From the NCBI GenBank assembly GCA_028289375.1, contig JANQQK010000028.1:1-64000 (forward strand): a DNA stretch of 64,000 bases. The letters are read 5' to 3'. This DNA is from Phycisphaerae bacterium. GTDB taxonomy: Bacteria; Planctomycetota; Phycisphaerae; UBA1845. This document shows, in pieces, positions 1-7,978 of this stretch. Under the pieces are notes generated by a model. That model saw only the letters and a list, made by a program, of their open reading frames with translations, did no database searches and was not told the DNA's origin. The first letter of the stretch is position 1. Every line of letters starts with the position of its first letter. The position numbers were made by a program, and so were the translations under genes.

Positions 1-1177
1 CGAGCGGTGTTCGACGGAACGCGTGTTCGGGTTGATGGTCGGCCACCAGTGTCGCCCGCGTTACTGCCCGTGATCCCAGACGCAGCGACAAGCGATCGAT
101 CAACTCGGCGGCTGCTTCGGCGTTGGATTCATCGTCGTCGAACAGGTGATGCTGAGCGGCGTCCAGCGGTTCGATGCGCGGCGCGCGGAGCATGATGGCT
201 TCGACATCGGTTGGCAGTCGGACGGATTCAAACTGCGTCATCAGCAGTGACTGCATGCGCTTGAGCGATCGAATCGGCGATGAGGTTTCCAGCGTCACCA
301 TGGTCGGGGCACGCTGCGTGTGAAAAAACGTCAGGTGCCACCTCGTGACACCAGCCACGCGGCGGGTCAACTTGCTGCAGAAGTTTTCAAGCACGCGGTC
401 GATGGCGAGGCTGATGATGTCGCGGCGATCGGTGGCGTGGCTGAGACGCAACTGGCTGACGACCTGCGGTGGTGGATGGTAGGGGACGAGCGGTTCGGGC
501 AGGTCGCCGAGTAGTTGCTGCAATCGATGGTTGAGTGCGTCGCCGAATCGCGATGCCAGCGATGCCCGAGGCAGGTACATCAGCGTGCCGATCGTTTCGA
601 CGCCGACCAGTCGCAAGAGGTTGGCGGTGCGGTCGTCGATGCGCAGCGACGAGACCGGCAGATCGGACAGTTCGGTCGTGTCCTGTCCCGGTTCGGTGAC
701 GACGGTGGATTCGGCGTGCGTGCGTGCGATCGCCCAGGCGGCTCCGGGCGTGTCGGCGATGGCGCCGCGGACGGTCAATCCCTGCTCGATCAACGTGTCG
801 ATCGCCTGCAGCAGCAGGTTGTCATCGCCATCGAACAGCCGCTGGCAACCGGTGACGTCGAGGATCAGCGACGTGTCGTCCTCGATGTGCACGATCGGTG
901 AAAACGCCTGCATCAGGTAGGCCAACGTCTTGAGATGCTTCAGGTCACCTTCACGGTCTTCCTGTTCGACGCGCAGTTCGGGTGACAACGCCCGTGCCTC
1001 AGCCACCGTCATCTGCGGGGCGATACCTTCGAAGAAAGCGGACCGGTTGCACAGCGCGACTTTCAGCGTGCCGGCTTCGGATCGCGCGATGGCGATCGGT
1101 CCGCCATCAGGCGCTGACGCGTCGTGCAGGCGTTCGATCGGCAGGTAGGGCATGTTCAGGCACATCGCACGTTTCAT
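1..1177 (-). CDS. imuB: ImuB-like Y-family polymerase homologue (3' end outside window)
   Basis: An open frame runs on the minus strand from ATG at 1177 to the window edge (392 codons visible, no stop), so it is cut at the C-terminus. The protein begins MKRAMCLNMPYLPIERL, the ImuB-type opening in which the catalytic aspartate of active Y-family polymerases (CLDxDxF) is replaced, here by Asn. A palm block ILDVTGCQRLFDGDDN and a helix-hairpin-helix block (GVETIGTLMYLPRASLASRF) follow in the expected order. ImuB is known as the non-catalytic adaptor that brings ImuA and the error-prone polymerase DnaE2 to the beta clamp during SOS mutagenesis. It overlaps the end of the imuA-like frame by 71 bases. 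By cassette convention dnaE2 would lie to the left, outside the window (inference). Confidence 0.85.
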   Translation of the reverse strand, partial: MKRAMCLNMPYLPIERLHDASAPDGGPIAIARSEAGTLKVALCNRSAFFEGIAPQMTVAEARALSPELRVEQEDREGDLKHLKTLAYLMQAFSPIVHIEDDTSLILDVTGCQRLFDGDDNLLLQAIDTLIEQGLTVRGAIADTPGAAWAIARTHAESTVVTEPGQDTTELSDLPVSSLRIDDRTANLLRLVGVETIGTLMYLPRASLASRFGDALNHRLQQLLGDLPEPLVPYHPPPQVVSQLRLSHATDRRDIISLAIDRVLENFCSKLTRRVAGVTRWHLTFFHTQRAPTMVTLETSSPIRSLKRMQSLLMTQFESVRLPTDVEAIMLRAPRIEPLDAAQHHLFDDDESNAEAAAELIDRLSLRLGSRAVTRATLVADHQPEHAFRRTPL

Positions 1178-1805
1178 CACGAAGTCCGACAACGAAAGGT
1201 TCAACCGGTTGGGCATTGCGCATTTTGAGCACCGTGATGCGGCATCGCCGGGCGGCGTCGACATCGAACGGCTCGAACGAATCGGCTGAGAAGGGAACAG
1301 GATCGATTTTGATTCGCATCGTCGCGAAGCTGTGGCCTGCGTTTGACTGCGATGTGATGACGATGCCGACGGCGCCGGATCTTTCGGCTGCGAGTTGCAA
1401 CCGTCGCGATCGGGTGGTGTCGAGTCGGCAGCCCAATGCGACGACGGAGGCGACGGCGGGGCAGCGCATGGCCTGGTCGGTGGCCCAGAAGGCGTCCTTG
1501 TCGTTTCGCGGGCGGATGATCAACAGGCGGTCGAGCGGGATGCCCATGGCTGCTGCGGCGGGGGGGTAGAAGTGGTGGCGATGGTCGACGATGACGATCC
1601 ACTTGCCGCCGGCGCGATCGCCGATGATGCCGTTGTTGGCGACGACGTCATCGGCGAGGCGGCTGGGCGATGGGGTATTGAAGGTGTGATCGCCCGATGG
1701 TGATGGGTTGGCGTGGGTGGTTGTGGTTGCGTTGGACGTGATGGTGCTTTTGGCGACGCGCAGTGCGAGCGTCGTTGCTCCTGTTCCCGTGGTTCCGGAA
1801 AGCAC
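1107..1805 (-). CDS. imuA: ImuA-like RecA-fold SOS protein, 5' end displaced by an inserted cassette
   Basis: The frame ends at 1107, overlapping imuB. It carries the degenerate P-loop of ImuA (EVLSGTTGTGATTLALRVAK), the Walker-B-like strand KWIVIVDHRHHFYPPAAAAM and the C-terminal RecA-like strands. ImuA normally has several dozen residues before this loop (an 'xxGLPRGxLHE' segment). Here homology starts only about two codons upstream of the sole usable start, GTG at 1805, and then runs into the octamer repeats that flank the four-helix-bundle gene. The frame technically stays open through that insert to an ATG at 2423 (438 codons), but the added part is an alternative reading of the insert and resembles no ImuA N-terminus. 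It could be a pseudogene, a shortened but working ImuA translated from GTG 1805, or an odd long fusion. Family assignment is good; functional state is uncertain. Confidence 0.6.
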   Translation of the reverse strand: MLSGTTGTGATTLALRVAKSTITSNATTTTHANPSPSGDHTFNTPSPSRLADDVVANNGIIGDRAGGKWIVIVDHRHHFYPPAAAAMGIPLDRLLIIRPRNDKDAFWATDQAMRCPAVASVVALGCRLDTTRSRRLQLAAERSGAVGIVITSQSNAGHSFATMRIKIDPVPFSADSFEPFDVDAARRCRITVLKMRNAQPVEPFVVGLRDETCDVPEHALPADRTPARRVSA

Positions 1806-1819
1806 TTCGATGATGGAAG

Positions 1820-1879
1820 AGAGGGACGAAGGGACGAAGGGACTGAGGGAGAGAGGGACGAAAGGACGAAGGGGGGGGG
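1820..1879. repeat. GGGACGAA-type octamer tandem repeat, downstream flank of the cassette
   Basis: About six 8-base units in a row, variants of GGGACGAA (GGGACTGA, GGGAGAGA, AGGACGAA), ending in a run of nine or more G. The unit length is not a multiple of three, so the array is not built to code. Its 1831-1850 portion is a perfect inverted copy of 2256-2275. Confidence 0.8.
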
Positions 1880-2275
1880 TTGGGGTTAGCGGGGTTTTTG
1901 CTTTGTTTCTCTTCTTTTCTTTTGGAGACCTTGAATCAGGCCTTGAAGGACGCGGTCGGTTTCGTTGAGACGTTCGTCGAGCTGTTCGCTTCTTTCGAGC
2001 ATCTGCAGTTCGCGGGCGATGCTTAAAAAATGAATATAGTCCGTCAGCGTCTGACGCGCGTTGCCCTCCGCAATGTTGCTCGGCACTGAGACAGCCGCCC
2101 GTCTCATCTGTATGGTCAATCCGAACTTTTCCGTCTCGGGCATGTTCTGCGTCGCCTGATAGACGAGCTTTGACAGCTCGATCCCTCTCTGCCAAGCCAC
2201 CAGATCCCGAAACGTCCGCACATCGCCCATTTCTCGTTTTCCCTTCGTCCCTCAGTCCCTCAGTCCCTTCGTCCC
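1831..2275. mobile_element. 445-bp putative cassette: four-helix-bundle gene between 20-bp inverted repeats
   Basis: GGGACGAAGGGACTGAGGGA at 1831-1850 has its exact reverse complement at 2256-2275. Between them lies only the 114-codon four-helix-bundle gene, on the same strand as imuA. The cassette sits where the imuA N-terminus should be. Related proteins are known as the product of intervening sequences in 23S rRNA genes. No transposase is present, so any movement would be in trans, or the repeats could simply be expanded low-complexity DNA. No target-site duplication is evident by eye. Confidence 0.5.
1886..2230 (-). CDS. Four-helix-bundle protein (23S rRNA intervening-sequence / S23 family)
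   Basis: 114 residues starting at ATG 2230 (MGDVRTFRDLVAWQRGIELS). The family signature is clear: FRDLVAWQRGIEL, then EKFGLTIQMRRAAVSVPSNIAEG, then an amphipathic helix ending in a basic tail (KKRRETKQKPR). The usual 'IARGSLxELET' stretch is shortened to IARELQMLERSEQL, suggesting a small internal deletion relative to typical members. Members of this family occur in rRNA intervening sequences and scattered in genomes, and a relative (Avd) partners the reverse transcriptase of diversity-generating retroelements. No reverse transcriptase or template repeat is seen here. It lies inside the inverted-repeat cassette and immediately upstream of the imuA remnant, so it may now be transcribed from the imuAB promoter. 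Confidence 0.85.
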   Translation of the reverse strand: MGDVRTFRDLVAWQRGIELSKLVYQATQNMPETEKFGLTIQMRRAAVSVPSNIAEGNARQTLTDYIHFLSIARELQMLERSEQLDERLNETDRVLQGLIQGLQKKRRETKQKPR

Positions 2276-2290
2276 TTTCTTCCCCTCCGA
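2241..2290. repeat. TTCGTCCC-type octamer tandem repeat, upstream flank of the cassette
   Basis: Reverse-complement version of the 1820-1879 array (units TTCGTCCC and TCAGTCCC). It is directly followed by a 16-bp perfect palindrome, TCCCGGCGCGCCGGGA, at 2299-2314. Together the two arrays bracket the four-helix-bundle gene symmetrically. Confidence 0.75.
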
Positions 2291-2418
2291 GCCTCGTGTC
2301 CCGGCGCGCCGGGATGCCTTCGTGCCTTCCCCCTCGAGTTGCCACGGCTTGTTCCTTCCCACCCACACGGGCGAAATGAGCGATTCTTCCGCCTTCCGGA
2401 CTCGGCGGAACAATACCT

Positions 2419-2448
2419 AACATATACCAAACAAATAGGCCGGGTCAA
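2419..2448 (-). promoter_or_regulatory. Candidate promoter for the imuA/imuB transcription unit
   Basis: Read on the minus strand: TTGACC (2448-2443), an 18-base AT-richer spacer, then TATGTT (2424-2419). It is the only sigma70-like pair upstream of the block and lies in the AT-rich stretch 2405-2450. The imuAB genes are normally LexA-controlled. I see no operator matching a LexA box I know, and the box used by this lineage is not known to me. Confidence 0.35.
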
Positions 2449-2549
2449 GTGATCATTGGGCGAGGTGGTCAACGGATTGGCCTAAACCTTGGCTGGCGTT
2501 AGGGTTGCCCGAGAGAAAAAAACTGGCTGACCCATCGCGGAGCAAGCGC

Positions 2550-2891
2550 ATGTACGTTGCGATCTATGAATTTGAAGTGAAGCCAGGCTGTGCACAGGAT
2601 TTTGAGCGATCGTGGGCGGCTGTGACCGATGCGATCTGCGAGCACCGCGGGTCACTCGGCTCGCGACTTCACCGAAGTGCCGACAGGCCCAACGTCTACG
2701 TCGCCTACGCGCAGTGGCCCAGTGCCGACGTGTATCACGACGAAACGGGAATGGGACAATTCACGGCAGAGCAGCAAATGGCTCGGCAGCGTATGCGCGA
2801 CAGTCTCATGCGCAGCGAGACACTGCACTTGGTGGAGGTTTGCGACGATCGGCTTGTCGCAGGGGATTCGCCTCGAAAGACGACACGCTAA
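2550..2891 (+). CDS. Antibiotic-biosynthesis-monooxygenase (ABM) domain protein
   Basis: 113 residues from ATG 2550, chosen because GGAG lies at 2539-2542, seven bases upstream; an upstream in-frame start at 2505 lacks a comparable site. The sequence (MYVAIYEFEVKPGCAQDFERSW, then GSLGSRLHRSADRPNVYVAYAQW) has the beta-alpha-beta plan of small dimeric alpha+beta-barrel proteins of the ABM superfamily. These include quinone monooxygenases, haem degraders and many members of unknown role. No haem- or substrate-specific residue pattern is evident, so no reaction is assigned. It stands alone, about 100 bases ahead of the ankyrin gene on the same strand. Confidence 0.7.
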   Translation: MYVAIYEFEVKPGCAQDFERSWAAVTDAICEHRGSLGSRLHRSADRPNVYVAYAQWPSADVYHDETGMGQFTAEQQMARQRMRDSLMRSETLHLVEVCDDRLVAGDSPRKTTR

Positions 2892-2991
2892 GACGAAAAC
2901 GCATGCGGAGAATGCTATTGCGTCGACACGATATCGATGCGGCAGACACCATGTGATCAGACGATGCTCAATCGTTCGCAGGGGGAGTGTG

Positions 2992-3552
2992 ATGCAATAC
3001 GACGAACAATCGCCATTTTACCGACTGCTCATCACGCGCTATGACGAAGATCGCGAGGACGAAGCCATCGCGATACTCAACGAACACCCGGAACTCGCGA
3101 CCCTGACTTGGCCGGGCCCGGATGAGCAGGGCAGGCCTTATGTCAATGGCAGTACCGCGCTGCATTACGCAGCCAATGACGGCAAGGTGCGGTTGATGTC
3201 GCGGCTCATTGAGCTTGGGGCGGACGTGAACGCGAGTGTCGCGAACTGGTACCGCTCGGTGTTGTCGTGGGCGGCGAACAATGCGCGAATCGAGGCGATT
3301 CGTTTGCTGCTGGAGAAGGGGGCTGATCCAACTTCACTGGATGCGCTGCACGCTGCGGCGTGGGGCGGATCGTCGCAGGGAGCAGATGTACAGGACGATT
3401 ACGTCAGCGCGCTCAAGCTGCTTATCGAGGCGGGGGCGGATGTGAATGATCGACGTTACCACGAAGGATGGACGCCGCTGCGGACGGCGATCGAGAGCGG
3501 TCATGAGAAGGCGATCGAATTCCTGCGATCCATCGGGGCGGCTGATCAGTGA
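2992..3552 (+). CDS. Ankyrin-repeat protein
   Basis: 186 residues from ATG 2992, preceded by GGGGGAG at 2981-2987. Upstream extension of the frame is spurious because it runs antisense-like through the ABM gene. Three to four ankyrin units are visible: GSTALHYAANDGKVRLMSRL followed by IELGADVNA, then SWAANNARIEAIRLLLEKGAD, DYVSALKLLIEAGADVNDRR, and GWTPLRTAIESGHEKAIEFL. The protein has no signal peptide or membrane segment, so it is probably a cytoplasmic protein-protein interaction module. The partner cannot be inferred; the neighbours (ABM protein, CocE hydrolase) are not obviously related. Confidence 0.85.
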   Translation: MQYDEQSPFYRLLITRYDEDREDEAIAILNEHPELATLTWPGPDEQGRPYVNGSTALHYAANDGKVRLMSRLIELGADVNASVANWYRSVLSWAANNARIEAIRLLLEKGADPTSLDALHAAAWGGSSQGADVQDDYVSALKLLIEAGADVNDRRYHEGWTPLRTAIESGHEKAIEFLRSIGAADQ

Positions 3553-3572
3553 TCAAAGAGCGAGCACGCGCG

Positions 3573-5459
3573 TCAATTGTCGAGGACTGTCATGACGATG
3601 CACGACGGATGCGTTCTTGAATGGTGCACGGCGTTGTGGGCGGTGACGGGGTCGCTTTCGTTGTAATTCGGTCCGCCGGTGTTGAGGTTGCGCTCGATGC
3701 GTGGGAAGTTGCTGCTGGTGACTTCGAGGCGGATGCGGTGGCCTTTCTTGAATACGTTGCTGGTGGTCATGGGGCTGATCGGAAGTTCGTACACCTTGCC
3801 ATCTTCCATGAACACTTCACGGTCGTACCCTTCGCGGTAACGAACGCGCTGGGCGGAGTCGTCGACATTGAAGGCTCGGCCATCGGGGTGTACGTCGATG
3901 AGTTTGACCATGAAATCCGTGTCCTTGGCGTCGGATGAGACATAGAGCGTGATGCGCACGGAGCCGGTGACGTTGATGGGTTCGTCAAGCGGTTCGGACG
4001 TGTAGACGAGCACGTCGGCGCGGGCTTCGATGTCGCGTTGATCGAACGATCCTGGCTCGACCATTCCGCCGATGCAGCAGACACCGCCACCGAGTGACGG
4101 GACGGGGACGGTCGGGTCGTAGACGAAGCGGTCGACGTTGCCTTCGTCGCGTGGTTTGTCGAACGTGAGTCGGCCATCACCGAAAAGGCTGTTGGCGTGG
4201 CCATCGCTGTCGAGGTAGATCGTCTTGGTGGTTGTGGATTTTGGTGGCCAGTTGTCGGCGGAGTGCCATTTGTTGGCACCCATCGTGTAGTATTGTACCT
4301 TGGGTGTGTCTTTCTCAAAGTTGTTCTTTTCGTTCTTCAGCCAGCGATCAAAGAAGCGCGTGATGGTTCCCTGATAGTCGAAGGTGGCGTTGCCCATGTT
4401 GCGTTCGCCGACGACGAGGTCATAGGCGGGTTCGAAGAATCGGCAGTGGGCGGTCGGGGCGATGATGGCGTACTGATGCTCGCGGACGTCGGGGTCGGTG
4501 GCGTTGGTTCGCGCGTGGTTGAACAGCGCGAGATTGGGGCCGACGGAAATGTCGTACCACGAGTTGAGCCAGAGCGCCGGGACGCCGAAGTCTTCTTTGT
4601 CGTGATACAACCCGCCTTTCGACCAATAGGGATCATCGGGGCCATACTTGCAGAACTCGGCGAAGATGCCCTTCGGGCCGTCGACCTCGCGCATGATGTC
4701 ATCAAAGGGCAGGTGGCGGATTTTTTTGGTCCAGCCGACGTCGGGCATGTCGGCGGCGAGGTCGTAGTATTTTGAGAGTCGGACGCGATCTTCGTCGGAG
4801 AGGTCGTCGGGCAGGCGGGGACGTTGCGTGTTCTGCACCCAGTACAGCCATGTCAGGAAGAGCACCTGCCTGGTGCCACCGCGGTACCAGTTGCCCTGTT
4901 CGTAGAATTCGCCGACGCGACCAATGCCGGCGCCGGCGGCCATCGGGACCATGGCGGCGTGGGCAGGGTGATCTTTGGCGGCCAGGGCGAGTTGCCATTC
5001 GGCGGATGATGAACAACCGATCGTGCCGACGCGGCCATTGGACCATGACTGGTCGGCGATCCAGGTGAGGGCGTCGTAACCGTCGGTGCGCGGGAAGCCG
5101 AGAATCTCCCACTCGCCCTCGGAGTGGTATCGGCCTCTTTCGTTCTGGATGACGAAGGCGTATCCGTTTTCGACGAAGTGGACGACGTGTTCGAGTCGGA
5201 TGCCGTTGAGTTTGTGATAGTTGTAGGGCGTTCGCCAGAAGATGGTGGGTAGCTTGGCGTCGGTGTCCTTGGGGCGGTAGATGTCGGTGGCGAGTCGGAC
5301 GCCGTCGCGCATTGGGACCATGACGGTTTCTTCGTGCGTTGCGATGTGGGCGAGCTTGGCGCGGAGTTCTTTTTCGTGGTCGGCACGGGCGGTGGAAGCG
5401 AGTGTGGCGATCATCGCAACGACGATGGCGATGCAAGGGTGAGGTGGCGCGGTGCGCAT
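3573..5459 (-). CDS. Secreted CocE/NonD-family alpha/beta hydrolase (X-Pro dipeptidyl-peptidase fold)
   Basis: 628 residues with a signal peptide (hydrophobic core about residues 9-24, ending ASTARA-DHE). The N-terminal hydrolase half contains MVPMRDGVRLATDIYRPK, the oxyanion-side block FWRTPYNYHK, the nucleophile elbow IGCSSSAEW (Ser about 150), the acid in LNSWYDISVG, and the histidine in APTAHCRFF. The C-terminal half is the jelly-roll PepX-C domain (ITLYVSSDAKDTDFMVKLID, then HRIRLEVTSSNFPRIERN). Relatives are peptidases, acylases and esterases such as cocaine esterase and glutaryl-7-ACA acylase; the substrate cannot be predicted. The residue after the nucleophile is Ser rather than the more usual Tyr. 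It converges on the ankyrin gene, 20 bases away. Confidence 0.9.
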   Translation of the reverse strand: MRTAPPHPCIAIVVAMIATLASTARADHEKELRAKLAHIATHEETVMVPMRDGVRLATDIYRPKDTDAKLPTIFWRTPYNYHKLNGIRLEHVVHFVENGYAFVIQNERGRYHSEGEWEILGFPRTDGYDALTWIADQSWSNGRVGTIGCSSSAEWQLALAAKDHPAHAAMVPMAAGAGIGRVGEFYEQGNWYRGGTRQVLFLTWLYWVQNTQRPRLPDDLSDEDRVRLSKYYDLAADMPDVGWTKKIRHLPFDDIMREVDGPKGIFAEFCKYGPDDPYWSKGGLYHDKEDFGVPALWLNSWYDISVGPNLALFNHARTNATDPDVREHQYAIIAPTAHCRFFEPAYDLVVGERNMGNATFDYQGTITRFFDRWLKNEKNNFEKDTPKVQYYTMGANKWHSADNWPPKSTTTKTIYLDSDGHANSLFGDGRLTFDKPRDEGNVDRFVYDPTVPVPSLGGGVCCIGGMVEPGSFDQRDIEARADVLVYTSEPLDEPINVTGSVRITLYVSSDAKDTDFMVKLIDVHPDGRAFNVDDSAQRVRYREGYDREVFMEDGKVYELPISPMTTSNVFKKGHRIRLEVTSSNFPRIERNLNTGGPNYNESDPVTAHNAVHHSRTHPSCIVMTVLDN

Positions 5460-5589
5460 TTGTTTGACTCCCTGAGGACTGGTTGGCGATCACTGATCGA
5501 CCGTCGTGTGACTCTAACCGTTGGTGCGGGGACTGGTTCTACGGGGGCAACGACCAACTCGCAACCAGTTGTGCGACGTCGAGACAAGA

Positions 5590-6051
5590 TCACACGCGAG
5601 AAGTCGTGGGCCTGCCGCATTCGGGACAGCGAATGGAGTGAATTCCTTTTAAATCGTAGCCACAGCGCGCGCAGTGGCCTATGGGAGTGTGTCGGTGCGG
5701 ACGAAAGAGCAATATGGTCAAGACCAACATCGGAACGAACGCACACCAGAGCGGGATACGCCAGCCTCGTGACACTCCGCCGAAGTGGTCCACGAGTTCG
5801 ATGCGATACGGTAGCCACGACCACGTTTCGGCTTCTACGATCGACAAATCCCAAATGTGCCCGCCCTCGGAGTCATATAGGAATTCAACGCAGCCACCGA
5901 GCAACCGTATGTCGATTGTCAGTTCGCCCCACGAGAGCGAGAGATAGAATGATGCGGCAATAGTGGCGATTGCGCCGAGTGCGATGAGAACAGACGCAGT
6001 CAGGAAAATCCATATGAGACGGGAACTGAGGACCTTGCGCGTGATGCCCAT
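5590..6051 (-). CDS. Membrane protein with C-terminal zinc ribbon, copy A
   Basis: 153 residues: one N-terminal membrane helix (about 11-34), an extracytoplasmic segment rich in aromatic residues, a second helix (about 101-116), then a short cytoplasmic tail with the ribbon CARCGYDLKG...RCPECG. The same layout occurs in the next gene upstream. This arrangement is frequent in planctomycete genomes (family knowledge), with no established function. No ribosome-binding site is obvious before ATG 6051. Copies A and B are 21 bases apart on the same strand and are clearly a tandem duplication that has diverged strongly outside the ribbon. Confidence 0.7.
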   Translation of the reverse strand: MGITRKVLSSRLIWIFLTASVLIALGAIATIAASFYLSLSWGELTIDIRLLGGCVEFLYDSEGGHIWDLSIVEAETWSWLPYRIELVDHFGGVSRGWRIPLWCAFVPMLVLTILLFRPHRHTPIGHCARCGYDLKGIHSIRCPECGRPTTSRV

Positions 6052-6072
6052 ACAACGAATTGTATCATCTTC

Positions 6073-6558
6073 CTACGCCATCGCTTTGTGTCCGCACTCG
6101 GGGCATTGGCCGGAGGTATTGCCGGTCAGGTCGTAACCGCAGGACATGCAGTGGCCTGCACGTGGGCGGCGACTACGGATGAACAGCCAGATCGTGATGC
6201 CCATCGATGGTATCAAAGGATACAGGATCGGCGTGAAGAAGCCTCGCCAATACGTGCCGGTGATATCGGATGCGATGATCCCCGTTGATGTCTTGAAATC
6301 CCAGTATCTGATCTGAAAGGGCTCGTTCGTCCATAGATGCGAGTAAAATCCCTTGCCGGCATCACCGCTCACGCCAAGTCCGATCTTCCCATCCTGAAGC
6401 CAGATTCTGAAACTTGTCTCGGCAAACGTCACGCCTGCATCGATACCGATGAACACAGTCGTCATAAGCGCTGTCACGAGCAGAACAGTCAGCGCGAGGA
6501 AGCACCATTTCAGTGGCGAGTGTTTCCTCTTTGCGACGTTGGCGACGTCGGTGACCAT
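6073..6558 (-). CDS. Membrane protein with C-terminal zinc ribbon, copy B
   Basis: 161 residues. A basic N-terminus (VAKRKHSPLKW) precedes a membrane helix at about 16-38. An extracytoplasmic middle follows, containing RIWLQDGKIGLGVSGDAGKGF and YWDFKTSTGIIASD, then a second helix (ILYPLIPSMGITIWLF) and the tail HCMSCGYDLTGNTSGQCPECG. It is a paralogue of the gene at 5590-6051, with the same two-helix, small outer domain and inner zinc-ribbon plan. The cysteine spacing CxxC-N13-CxxC suggests a single structural zinc. Function unknown. Confidence 0.7.
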   Translation of the reverse strand: MVTDVANVAKRKHSPLKWCFLALTVLLVTALMTTVFIGIDAGVTFAETSFRIWLQDGKIGLGVSGDAGKGFYSHLWTNEPFQIRYWDFKTSTGIIASDITGTYWRGFFTPILYPLIPSMGITIWLFIRSRRPRAGHCMSCGYDLTGNTSGQCPECGHKAMA

Positions 6559-6576
6559 TTTTAAATGTTACACGAT

Positions 6577-7875
6577 TTAACGTCTGTGCGTAGAGCAGCC
6601 GGTGATTGAGCGGTTTCTTGTAACAACACTGCCCGTCACGAGCATGATGATGGTGGCCAGCACGACGCTCATCGGGCTGATAGCCGGGACGGCCGAGGCT
6701 TGGAATTCGTACGGGCCCAGGTCGACGGTGCCGTCGGCGATGCGGGGGTTGCCTTCGAGGTCGAGGGTTAGCGTGACGGCTTCGTTATCGCCGGCGTTGA
6801 TGTAGGGCGAGTTGGCGGCGAGTCGGTAGTCGCCTGAAGGTCCGTTCACGAACATCGGATCGTCTCCGCTGTTGGCGTCGCCCATGTATTGGCCTGTCCA
6901 GCCCTGCATGTAACTGTGATTGATGAAGAGGATGTTGCTGGCTTGCACGGTGATCTGCTGGTCTTCCACGCTGCCGTCGTTGGCGGAGTTGCCGTGGAAG
7001 ATGGAATTGGTGACGGTCATCTTGGTGCCGACATAGTTGAATGCGCCGCCGCCGCGATTTCCGGCGGTGTTGTTGACGCAGGTTGTGTTGATGATGTTGG
7101 CTTGGGCGAGGTCGGTTGAAATCGCACCGCCGGAATCGGTGATCGCGTGGTTGTCGGCCAACAGACAGTTGTTCAGCGTGATGGGGGAGGACCAGACGAG
7201 GATGGCGCCGCCTTCAAACTCCGATACGTTGCCGGTCATGATGGTTCGCTCGACGACCGTACTTCCGCCTTCGACGAGTATGGCTGCTCCGCCGCGGTCG
7301 GCATGGTTGTTGATCAGGCGGCATTGGCGAATGTTGGCCGACGACTGACAGCGCACAGCCCCGCCGGCGTGATGGCCGAAAAGTTCGCTGCCGGTGGCGT
7401 TGGCGGCGGTGATCGTGAGCAGGTCGATCATGGCGGCTGGTGATCCGCCGTTGATCGTGACGACGTGATAGGCGTTGTCGCCGTTGTTGGCGAAGTTTGG
7501 ACCGTCGTCGCCGTTGATGTCGCCGGAGAGGATGGTCTCATAGATCGCAGCATCCCGGTCATCGGGGTTCGACGCGCCACAGCCAGCGTATCCGCCTTCA
7601 ACGATCACATCGGCGGGCACGGCAAACGTGGCTTCACGCGCGTCGGACAGCCCGGTCGGGTCGGGAACGTAGGTGCCGTCGGCCATGCGAACGGTTGAAC
7701 CCGGTGTCGCGGCCGCCAAGGCGTCGGAGAGATTCAGGTAGGCTTGGCACCAGCTGGTTCCGTCATGCGTGGGACCTGTGGCGTTGCCGTCGACGTGAAT
7801 GATCGTGCCGGCTGTCGAGACAGTGGCGAAACAGATGGTCGCGCAAAGGCCAAGGCGTTGGGCGAGCGTGGTCAT
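6577..7875 (-). CDS. Secreted right-handed parallel beta-helix protein with C-terminal anchor
   Basis: 432 residues from ATG 7875, with GGGGG about six bases upstream. A signal peptide (LGLCATICFATVSTAG) is followed by HVDGNATGPTHDGTSWCQAY and SDALAAATPGSTVRMADGTY, the opening of choice-of-anchor-Q / polymorphic-outer-membrane-like beta-helix proteins. Repeating coils follow (GGAILVEGGSTVVERTIMTG, GGAILVWSSPITLNNCLLAD, GGAISTDLAQANIINTTCVN), then DLEGNPRIADGTVDLGPYEF, which closes this domain type. The last 35 residues are a Pro-containing hydrophobic stretch (AVPAISPMSVVLATIIMLVT) with a basic end, an IPTL/PEP-CTERM-like sorting or anchoring tail. It is probably a cell-surface or extracellular protein; ligand unknown. 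Confidence 0.85.
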   Translation of the reverse strand: MTTLAQRLGLCATICFATVSTAGTIIHVDGNATGPTHDGTSWCQAYLNLSDALAAATPGSTVRMADGTYVPDPTGLSDAREATFAVPADVIVEGGYAGCGASNPDDRDAAIYETILSGDINGDDGPNFANNGDNAYHVVTINGGSPAAMIDLLTITAANATGSELFGHHAGGAVRCQSSANIRQCRLINNHADRGGAAILVEGGSTVVERTIMTGNVSEFEGGAILVWSSPITLNNCLLADNHAITDSGGAISTDLAQANIINTTCVNNTAGNRGGGAFNYVGTKMTVTNSIFHGNSANDGSVEDQQITVQASNILFINHSYMQGWTGQYMGDANSGDDPMFVNGPSGDYRLAANSPYINAGDNEAVTLTLDLEGNPRIADGTVDLGPYEFQASAVPAISPMSVVLATIIMLVTGSVVTRNRSITGCSTHRR

Positions 7876-7978
7876 GACGGACCCCCTTGAATTCCGGTCA
7901 AAATCTGATCAAGCCTCAGTGTATCATGCGGCGGGTGTCCATTCGAAGTGCCAATTTCATTTGATGGACGCCGGAGCG

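Noticed and set aside
1886..2230. Diversity-generating retroelement suggested by the Avd-like four-helix-bundle protein
   Set aside because: No reverse transcriptase, template repeat or variable target gene within the window.
1820..2290. CRISPR array from the regular octamers
   Set aside because: Units are 8 bases and contiguous with no unique spacers; simple tandem repeats, not a CRISPR.
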